Source: Gammaproteobacteria bacterium
GTDB taxonomy: Bacteria; Pseudomonadota; Gammaproteobacteria; Pseudomonadales; Cellvibrionaceae
Length of the DNA: 35,035 nt
Direction: 5' to 3'
Assembly: GCA_025362015.1 (NCBI GenBank)
Contig: JANYIO010000102.1
Location: 1-35,035, forward strand
Under the pieces are notes generated by a model. That model worked only from the letters and a program-made list of their open reading frames with translations, searched no databases and was not told where the DNA came from. Below, in pieces: positions 27,858 through 35,035 of this stretch (positions are counted from its first letter, which is position 1; every line of letters starts with the position of its first letter). A program made the translations under genes and the position numbers.

Positions 27858-30800
27858 ATGACTGAGCAGCACGAGAACGCAACTAAAATGAAGGATTTAT
27901 TACTGGCGTCCTATGTCAAAATTCAGGGATTGCATCAACAAATTGCAGCCTATGAAAATGATACGAATGCGCCCATCGCAATTGTGGGCATAGGTTGCCG
28001 TTTCCCGGGAGGTTGCGATACGCCTGATGCTTATTGGCGTTTGATTGCTGAAGGACGTTGTGCTGTTAAAGAAATTGATAACACGCGCTGGGATATGACT
28101 GGGCTGTATTCGCCTGATAGTACTCAGCCAGGCAAGCTCTATGCTACATCCATGGCATTGTTGGATAACGTTGATCTATTTGATGCCGCACTATTCAAAC
28201 TGCCGCAAGAAGAAGCTGAACTGATGGATCCGCAGCAGCGCTTGTTGCTGATGGCCTGCCACGAAGCCATGCAAAATGCTTGCTATACACCAGAGCATTT
28301 TGCCGGTTCAAATACCGGCGTGTTTGTTGGTTTAAGTACTGCCGATTACTCGCGTATCACCGTCAATATGGCGCACGCCGATAAAATTGGTGGCTATGCC
28401 TGCTTGGGTAGCGCATCCAGTGTGGCAGCTGGTCGCGTGTCTTACTTGTTAGGTTTGCATGGCCCTGCAATGGCCGTTGATACTGCTTGTTCTTCGTCGC
28501 TGCTCTCAGTGCATCTGGCATGTGAAAGTATTCGCCGTGGTGAGTGCGAAGTGGCGCTAGCAGGTGGTGTGAATGTTATTTTGACACCCGAAAATTCTAT
28601 TGGCTTATCTAAAATATCGGCCTTGTCGAAACAAGGTTTATGCAAAACTTTTGATAAAGATGCTGATGGTTATGTACGCGGCGAAGGCTGCGGAATGGTA
28701 TTACTGAAAACCCTCGCACAAGCCAAAAAAGATGGCGATGAAATTTATGCAGTAATTTATGGCTCTGCAGTAAACCAGGATGGCGCCAGCAATGGTTTAA
28801 CTGCACCCAACGCGACTATGCAAGAAGCATTGATCCAATCTGCTTTGAAAAATGCAGGCCTTCAAGCCACGGACATTGGTTATGTAGAAGCACATGGCAC
28901 AGGCACTGTACTCGGCGACCCGATTGAAGTGAATGCGCTGGGGCGGGCGCTGCAACGCACCAGGGAATCCAACCCATTATTAGTGGGTTCGGTTAAAACT
29001 AACATCGGACATTTAGAATCTGCGGCGGGCATCGCCTCGCTGATTAAAATGTGCCTTTCAGTGAAATTTCGCACGATTGCGCCTCATCTACATTTAGAAA
29101 ATCCGAACCCACACATAGCCTGGGATAAATTTAATGTCACAGCTCCGGCTCAAGCCCGAGCTTGGGATAGCACTATGGCGCAGTATGGTTCTGTTAGTGC
29201 GTTCGGCTTGAGTGGCACTAACGTCCATTTGATTGTTGGTGCAGCTGAGCCCGACGCTATGGATCCGAATGCTGCAAACCAAAAGCATGCGAGTCAGACA
29301 CCTGCTGCACACACAAGCTTAGTGTTAACACTGTCAGCAACAAGTGCATCTGCTTTGAGTAACACAGCGGGGCGTTGGGGGGATTTTTTAAGCCTGCGTC
29401 CAGATGCTGTGGCAGACACTGTGGCGCTAAGCCAACTCTTTAACACTGAGGGCATTTATCGCGCGGTGATAAATTCGGGTAACCAGAATGAATTCAGCAC
29501 GCAACTGCAACAATTAGCCGTTGGTGAAGAAAAGCTTACATTTCAAGGCAAGTTACTGGAAGCCAACCAGCGTCAACTGGTGATGATGTTTTCCGGTCAG
29601 GGATCGCAATATCTGGGTATGGCGCGTGATTTATATCTTCAGGAACCGGACTTTGCTGCTGCACTACAACAAGCGTTTAATTTTTATCAAACTGAAACAG
29701 GGCAATCTCTGGAAGCTGTCATTTGGGGTAAGGATGCGGCACTCCTCGATAATACTGCCCATGCGCAAGTCGCAATTTTTGCCGTGCAATACGCGCTCTA
29801 TCGCTATTGGCAGGCTAGAGGAGTTATTGCAAATTATGTCGTTGGCCACAGTATTGGTGAGTATGCCGCTGCGGTGGCGGCAGAGGTGATGACATTCGAA
29901 GAAGCTATGCGTTTGGTGATTCTTCGCGGCCAACTTATGGCTGCTTTGCCGAACAATGGTGGCATGAATGGCGGCATGTTAGCAGTACAAACAACGGCTA
30001 CACATATCGAAGAATTATTGCAAACCAATGAGGATTTTACCGCCTTAAGTATTGCTACCTTAAATTCAGATAAAGATATTGTCTTGGCTGGCCCGTTGGC
30101 TCAGCTCGATAAATTGCAACAACGTCTGAATGGCGATGGCATTAAAACCACACGACTTAACGTCTCTCATGGGTTTCATTCACCGCTCATGGAACCTGTG
30201 TTGGCACCATTTTATGAAGCTGTAAAAAAAGTTTCGCTGAAACCACCGCGCATTAAGTTTTGCTCAACACTTTATGGCGATTGGACAAGTGATGCCTTGT
30301 GCGACCCACAATATTGGGTAGAGCAAATTAGAAAACCAGTGTGCTTTTCTGCAGCGATTAAACAGATCGCCAAGGAAACTGTTGGCGCCTATTTGGAGAT
30401 AGGCAGCAGTGCTACGCTATCCACTTTTGTGCTTTCCAGCTTGCAGCCAGCGCCTGAATTAGTATTGTTTTCGCTGCGCAAAAATAAGGATGATCAGCAA
30501 ACGCTGCTAGCTTCCTGGGCACAGTTATACATTGCCGGCCTGGCACCTGCGAGTATGTTATCGACCACTGCTAGACCAGCGCGCAGAACTATTCCGGCTG
30601 CTGCGCCCAACTTGAAACGCTATTGGTGTGAGTATGATGATCAATACAAAACCATTACCAAAACAAGCAATAACCTATCGCTTATTCAATCGCTGAATCT
30701 ACAACAGAGCTGGAAACCCGTTGCCAGTTTACAAGCGGTGCATACAGCATCCGATCAAAGTGATTGCCTCGTAATATGTTTTGAGCCAATGCAGAGCGAT

Positions 30801-33800
30801 TCACACTCAGTTATTTATATTGATTATCGCCGGCTAGCGAACCCTGAGAATAGCGATGTAAGAGCGCTCTATGTCACGGCGTTAAATGCAAAATTAAAAC
30901 GCAAAGAGAAGCTTAAAGAATTACTGGTGCTGGCTCCGTCATCTACTGCGGGCAATGAAGCGCAAAACTATTTGCTGGCAATCGCCCAGGTTACACAAAT
31001 CATCATGAAGCAGGCACTTGGCTTAGGTTTGGCGCAGGTGAGCTTCGTTTCTCAACAAAATAATTCTCAGCCTGCAGAAGGGTTTTCTCTGCACCATAGC
31101 CTCGCGGGTTGGTGCCGTTCGCTGCGTTTGGAATACCCACAAATTGTTATCCAGCAACTGCAATTTATGGGGGCTAATACACAACCCAATCGCAATAATT
31201 TGCTCGACATAATCCAAACTCACAATGCTTTTGTTCAGTACGGTACAGAAGTAAAAATTGCTGATAATCAGATATTGATTCCGGAGTTGCAGGCAATTCC
31301 AACGGCTGAGTTAAACACTGCGGTTCAGGTCATTGCCGATGCCACCTATTTAATCACCGGCGGTTTGGGTGCCTTAGGTTTTGCGCTGGCTACATTTCTG
31401 GTTGATCAGGGCGCGCGGCATATTGCGCTGCTGTCCAGACGCAGTCAGCTAACACCTGAGCTTGCCAAACACTATGAAGTATTAAACAGCAAAGGCTGTG
31501 AGTTGACGCTGTTAAGCGTTGACCTTGCAGATGAAAAGGCACTTTCAGCTTGCTTGGATGAATATCTACAAACCCGACCACCGCTTAAAGGCGTAGTCCA
31601 TTGCGCAGGTATATTGCATGATCAACTCCTCAGCGATGTTGATGCCGCAAGTCTGGAGTCGGTGTTTACGCCCAAAATCGCGGGCAGTATTCATATTAAC
31701 AACTACCTGAACGACTGGAATAACGACAAAATTTCACTCGATTTCTTCGTACTGTTTGGTTCTGTCGCGGCCAGCTTTGGCAACCTCGGCCAAAGTGCCT
31801 ATTCTCTGGCCAATGGTTTTTTACACGACTTAAGTGAGTGGCGCCGAGAAAAAGGGTTACGAGCACAAACTATCGCATGGGGACCCTGGAACGGCAGCGG
31901 CATGGCTAACAATTTGTTGGTGGCCGAAACACTCAAAGCCAGCGGTATCGCATTACTTGATGTCGAGAAGGGCGTTGAGCGTTTTGCCCGACTTGCCACC
32001 TACACAACAGATGCAATTGTGTTTGATGCGGATATCAAACAGCTTAACAACGCGCTCCAACAACTACGCCAACCTGCATTTTTCCAACGTTTTATTGCAG
32101 ATATCTTTGCAGTTACATCGGCAAATACATTCGCAGCTGCAGGTTTAAACCAACAGCCGAAAACTATCGCACAAGCAGAGCCAAGTGAGTTAGACACTTA
32201 CCTTGCCACGTGCAAAAATTTATCCGAACGAGACGCCGTCATGAAGTTTGTACGCTCGCGGATTGCTTATGTTTCCGGCAATGATGCGGCTATGGATTTT
32301 GCAGCGGATCAACCGCTAAGCGAACTAGGATTGGATTCACTGATGGCAGTACAGTTAGGTGCAAACCTGGCCAAAGCTATCGGGAAAATTTTGCCTGTCA
32401 GCCTGTTGTTTGATTACCCCAGTATTCAGGCTCTTACCGATTTTTTGCGCAAAGAATGTTTGACGGAGAAACTCAATGCACCCGCGCAAGAATCATTATC
32501 AGCACCTTTAACAGCTCAAGAAGATATTGCCATTATCGGGCTGAGCTGCCGCTTTCCCGGAAGTATCGGAAGCGACTCAGATTTCTGGCAACTGCTTGAA
32601 CAAGAAGTGGATGGGGTTGGCGAGGTGCAAAATCAACGCTGGAATAGCGCTGATTACTATGACGCGAATCTGGATACTCCGGGAAAAATGTACAGCCGCT
32701 GGGGCGGGCTATTGCAAGGTATTGATCAATTCGACGCGGGCTTTTTTGATATCAACAAACAAGAAGCCCTGTTTATGGATCCGCAACAGCGTTTGTTGCT
32801 GGAAGTCGCCTGGCAAGCTTTAGAGCATAGCAACGTGTTGCCCACAGACTATCCGGATGCAGGGGTATTTGTAGGGGTAGGGCCAAACGAATACATTCAT
32901 AGCGTTAAGTCGATGGGCGTTGAACATACCAATGCTTATTTGGCCACGGGCAATTCAATCAGCGTAGCCGCTGGGCGCCTGGCTTATTTTCTCGGCTGGC
33001 AAGGGCCGGCAATTGCGATAGATACAGCATGCTCCTCGAGTCTGGTCAGTATCAACCTCGCCTGCGAAGCCTTATTGCGTGGAGATTGTTCGCTCGCTTT
33101 GGCGGGTGGCGTTAACCTTACTCTATCGCCCTTAACAAATATTGCACTCTCAAAAGCGCGCATGCTATCCCCGGTTGGGCGCTGCAAAACCTTCGACGAT
33201 TCTGCTGATGGTTACGTGCGTTCAGAAGGCTGCGGTCTGGTCACCCTGAAGCGATTAAGCCACGCCATTGCCAACGGCGATAATGTACTTGCCGTTATCA
33301 AAGGCGGCGCTATTAATCACGACGGGAAAAGTCAGGGGTTAACGGCGCCCAATGGCCTCGCGCAAGAGAAAGTCATGCGTTTGGCGCTGCAACGCTCTGG
33401 GTTAAAACCTGAGGATATCCAATACGTTGAAGCCCACGGCACCGGCACCACCTTGGGTGACCCGATTGAAATGCATTCTATAGAAACTGTTTACGGGGAA
33501 AATCGTACGGAAAAACTCTATGTAGGCTCAGTCAAAACTCACATTGGGCACACTGAAGCCGCAGCGGGAATCGCTTCCGTCATAAAAGTTGTAATGATGA
33601 TGCAGCACCAGAAAATTGCCGGTAATTTGCATTTGCGCAAACTCAATCAGCATTTTAGTGCAGCCTTACGTGCAGATGACTCGGCAATCATTATTCCCAA
33701 GCATGCCTGTAACTGGCCAGAATCTACCACCGGGCAAAGGGCGGCGGCCATTAGTTCTTTTGGTTTCAGTGGTACTAATGCGCATCTTATTCTTACCCAG

Positions 33801-35035
33801 GCACCTGTTATTCATGCCCAAGGGTCAGAGCTTTTAGGGCTAGACGAAGACTCAGGCACGTCACTGGAAAATCAATCCTATGTATTGCCGATAGCGACGA
33901 AATCTACGGCCGCCTTACGCCAACAGGTAACTGCCTATGTCGATTATCTAGCTCAATATCGTGGTTCTCTTAAAGCTATGTGCAGTACTGCTGCGCTATC
34001 ACGCCAGCATTTTCCGTTTCGGAAAATGTTTGTGGGCAGTACAACTGCTGAGTTGCAGCAAGCGATGAATGAGTGGCTTGCAGAACCTGCACCAGCCAAA
34101 ATCAATAGCAAAAAGCCGCCAGTTGTATTTGCATTTACGGGTCAAGGCAGCCAATACCTGGGTATGGGGCGTGAGCTTTTTGGAGTTCTGCCACGCTTTA
34201 CGCAAGTATTGCAGGACTGTGATGCCTTGATGGCAACCCACATGGGGGAATCGATTATCGCGGTCATGTTCGGCGATGATCTACAAAAAATTGACAATAC
34301 TTACTACACCCAGCCTGCCTTGTTTGCCCTGGAATACGCCTTGGCAGAACAATGGCTAGCATGGGGCATTACCCCGGATTTTGTTGTAGGCCACAGCATT
34401 GGTGAATTCGCTGCCGCATGTGCTGCCAAAGTATTTAGCTTGGCAGATGCCGTGACCATGGTATGTGCAAGAGCCCGTTTGATGGTGCAACTTTGCCAGC
34501 CCGGATCTATGTTGGCGGTGTTTACTAATCAAGTACAGATTGCCAAGCTTTTAGCAGAACTATCGCTGGAACAGCAAAATTTGCTTTCCATAGCAGCTGA
34601 AAATGAGCTCAGTAATACGATTGTTTCAGGTGATCATGAGGCGATTCTTGCACTCGCCCATCTGTGCTCCACTCACGAGATTAATACACAACAGTTAACG
34701 GTATCCCACGGGTTTCATTCGGTAATGATGGAACCGATGCTCGACGCATACCGAGCCGCCATAGCCACTACTCAATTTCACGCACCGCAAATTCGTTTTA
34801 TTTCCACAGTGCTCGGCAAAGAAGTCACTACAGAAATTTGCAAGGTGGAATATTGGGTAGAACAGGTCGCCAGCAAAGTAAGATTTTATGATGCAGTGCA
34901 AACTCTGGTTGCCGGCGGAGCCAAATTATTGTTGGAGTTGGGGCCCTACAACCAGCTCAGCAAAATGGCGGCGAGATCAATGCCTAAAGATCAAATGATT
35001 TTGCTGCACTCTTTATCCAATCAGGCCCACAATCA
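27858..35035 (+). CDS. Modular type I polyketide synthase, KS-AT-KR-ACP-KS-AT..., 3' end outside window
   Basis: From ATG 27858 (AAAGGAG at 27841-27847) one frame stays open for 2392 codons to the window edge. Residues 8-33 form a docking-like helix. Module 1 has KS 39-461 (Cys211 in DTACSSS, His346 in EAHGTGT, His385 in NIGHLE) and AT about 574-877 (Ser665 in GHSIGE; SHGFHS with His774, the malonyl-type pattern). It continues with a KR structural part followed by KR (TGGLGALG from 1167, Ser1302, Tyr1315) and ACP (GLDSL, Ser1494). Module 2 has KS from 1556 (Cys1725, His1860, His1898) and AT from 2089 (Ser2180, SHGFHS with His2287). There is no DH or ER in module 1, so a beta-hydroxy product is expected. 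The KR segment GILHDQ keeps the second Asp of the B-type LDD motif. Later domains lie beyond the window. Confidence 0.97.
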   Translation, partial: MTEQHENATKMKDLLLASYVKIQGLHQQIAAYENDTNAPIAIVGIGCRFPGGCDTPDAYWRLIAEGRCAVKEIDNTRWDMTGLYSPDSTQPGKLYATSMALLDNVDLFDAALFKLPQEEAELMDPQQRLLLMACHEAMQNACYTPEHFAGSNTGVFVGLSTADYSRITVNMAHADKIGGYACLGSASSVAAGRVSYLLGLHGPAMAVDTACSSSLLSVHLACESIRRGECEVALAGGVNVILTPENSIGLSKISALSKQGLCKTFDKDADGYVRGEGCGMVLLKTLAQAKKDGDEIYAVIYGSAVNQDGASNGLTAPNATMQEALIQSALKNAGLQATDIGYVEAHGTGTVLGDPIEVNALGRALQRTRESNPLLVGSVKTNIGHLESAAGIASLIKMCLSVKFRTIAPHLHLENPNPHIAWDKFNVTAPAQARAWDSTMAQYGSVSAFGLSGTNVHLIVGAAEPDAMDPNAANQKHASQTPAAHTSLVLTLSATSASALSNTAGRWGDFLSLRPDAVADTVALSQLFNTEGIYRAVINSGNQNEFSTQLQQLAVGEEKLTFQGKLLEANQRQLVMMFSGQGSQYLGMARDLYLQEPDFAAALQQAFNFYQTETGQSLEAVIWGKDAALLDNTAHAQVAIFAVQYALYRYWQARGVIANYVVGHSIGEYAAAVAAEVMTFEEAMRLVILRGQLMAALPNNGGMNGGMLAVQTTATHIEELLQTNEDFTALSIATLNSDKDIVLAGPLAQLDKLQQRLNGDGIKTTRLNVSHGFHSPLMEPVLAPFYEAVKKVSLKPPRIKFCSTLYGDWTSDALCDPQYWVEQIRKPVCFSAAIKQIAKETVGAYLEIGSSATLSTFVLSSLQPAPELVLFSLRKNKDDQQTLLASWAQLYIAGLAPASMLSTTARPARRTIPAAAPNLKRYWCEYDDQYKTITKTSNNLSLIQSLNLQQSWKPVASLQAVHTASDQSDCLVICFEPMQSDSHSVIYIDYRRLANPENSDVRALYVTALNAKLKRKEKLKELLVLAPSSTAGNEAQNYLLAIAQVTQIIMKQALGLGLAQVSFVSQQNNSQPAEGFSLHHSLAGWCRSLRLEYPQIVIQQLQFMGANTQPNRNNLLDIIQTHNAFVQYGTEVKIADNQILIPELQAIPTAELNTAVQVIADATYLITGGLGALGFALATFLVDQGARHIALLSRRSQLTPELAKHYEVLNSKGCELTLLSVDLADEKALSACLDEYLQTRPPLKGVVHCAGILHDQLLSDVDAASLESVFTPKIAGSIHINNYLNDWNNDKISLDFFVLFGSVAASFGNLGQSAYSLANGFLHDLSEWRREKGLRAQTIAWGPWNGSGMANNLLVAETLKASGIALLDVEKGVERFARLATYTTDAIVFDADIKQLNNALQQLRQPAFFQRFIADIFAVTSANTFAAAGLNQQPKTIAQAEPSELDTYLATCKNLSERDAVMKFVRSRIAYVSGNDAAMDFAADQPLSELGLDSLMAVQLGANLAKAIGKILPVSLLFDYPSIQALTDFLRKECLTEKLNAPAQESLSAPLTAQEDIAIIGLSCRFPGSIGSDSDFWQLLEQEVDGVGEVQNQRWNSADYYDANLDTPGKMYSRWGGLLQGIDQFDAGFFDINKQEALFMDPQQRLLLEVAWQALEHSNVLPTDYPDAGVFVGVGPNEYIHSVKSMGVEHTNAYLATGNSISVAAGRLAYFLGWQGPAIAIDTACSSSLVSINLACEALLRGDCSLALAGGVNLTLSPLTNIALSKARMLSPVGRCKTFDDSADGYVRSEGCGLVTLKRLSHAIANGDNVLAVIKGGAINHDGKSQGLTAPNGLAQEKVMRLALQRSGLKPEDIQYVEAHGTGTTLGDPIEMHSIETVYGENRTEKLYVGSVKTHIGHTEAAAGIASVIKVVMMMQHQKIAGNLHLRKLNQHFSAALRADDSAIIIPKHACNWPESTTGQRAAAISSFGFSGTNAHLILTQAPVIHAQGSELLGLDEDSGTSLENQSYVLPIATKSTAALRQQVTAYVDYLAQYRGSLKAMCSTAALSRQHFPFRKMFVGSTTAELQQAMNEWLAEPAPAKINSKKPPVVFAFTGQGSQYLGMGRELFGVLPRFTQVLQDCDALMATHMGESIIAVMFGDDLQKIDNTYYTQPALFALEYALAEQWLAWGITPDFVVGHSIGEFAAACAAKVFSLADAVTMVCARARLMVQLCQPGSMLAVFTNQVQIAKLLAELSLEQQNLLSIAAENELSNTIVSGDHEAILALAHLCSTHEINTQQLTVSHGFHSVMMEPMLDAYRAAIATTQFHAPQIRFISTVLGKEVTTEICKVEYWVEQVASKVRFYDAVQTLVAGGAKLLLELGPYNQLSKMAARSMPKDQMILLHSLSNQAHN

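Noticed and set aside
27858-35035. PKS gene as a frameshifted or broken pseudogene, since many short frames overlap it
   Set aside because: All active-site codons checked from KS1 to AT2 fall in one frame from ATG 27858 and I met no stop; the short frames are shadows in other frames.
22659-35035. Region as an integrated genomic island with mobile-element borders
   Set aside because: The AT-rich spacers and accessory genes would fit, but I found no integrase, transposase, tRNA gene or attachment-site repeat, and the right border is outside the window.

Overview
The window looks like chromosomal DNA of an aerobic, heterotrophic gammaproteobacterium. Lineage clues are the ypjD/ffh divergent pair, a HopJ-family gene, an Escherichia-type NAD malic enzyme, a Pseudomonas-like fadBA operon and a DUF4124 protein. 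A Cellvibrio/Cellvibrionaceae-like host is my best guess, but it rests on general resemblance and not on a search. I see no rRNA, tRNA, CRISPR array, transposase or phage gene.

Layout. (1) 1-6352, housekeeping: ypjD-like cytochrome assembly protein (-), ffh (+) with promoter and terminator, a HopJ-family gene (-), maeA (+), a 668-base spacer, then an overlapping pair encoding an MmcQ/YjbR protein and an XRE-cupin regulator. (2) 6444-9871: the fadB-fadA beta-oxidation operon, closed by a strong UUCG-loop terminator. (3) 9945-12758: a phosphomannose-isomerase-like cupin protein with a simple-repeat insert, a secreted DUF4124 protein, an approximately 100-base inverted-repeat element and a membrane-anchored alpha/beta hydrolase. 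(4) 12918-22226, alpha-glucan locus: glgB-glgA on the minus strand, divergent from glgC, a GH57 glycosidase, malQ and a PilZ-domain gene on the plus strand. Together these make ADP-glucose, elongate and branch glycogen, and rearrange or trim alpha-glucan. No glgP or glgX is in the window. (5) 22659-35035: an Sfp-type phosphopantetheinyl transferase, a 615-base AT-rich spacer with a promoter and palindromes, then a tight same-strand cluster: a DUF1302-like outer-membrane protein, a fatty-acyl-AMP-ligase-like adenylating enzyme, a long acyl carrier protein, and a giant type I PKS (KS-AT-KR-ACP-KS-AT...) that runs off the right edge still open.

The likely logic of region 5 is that the ligase adenylates a fatty acid and passes it to the PPTase-activated ACP. 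The PKS then extends it with malonyl units, the first beta-keto being reduced to hydroxyl, and the barrel protein may move the lipid product. I do not recognise a described product for this arrangement.

A second theme is short, degenerate tandem repeats at gene edges. Several have a unit that includes the upstream gene's stop codon: fadA, glgB (six units of about 20 bases that fill the glgB-glgA spacer), glgC and the ligase gene (three 21-base units). Others lie upstream of the PPTase and glgC, and one is inside the cupin coding sequence.
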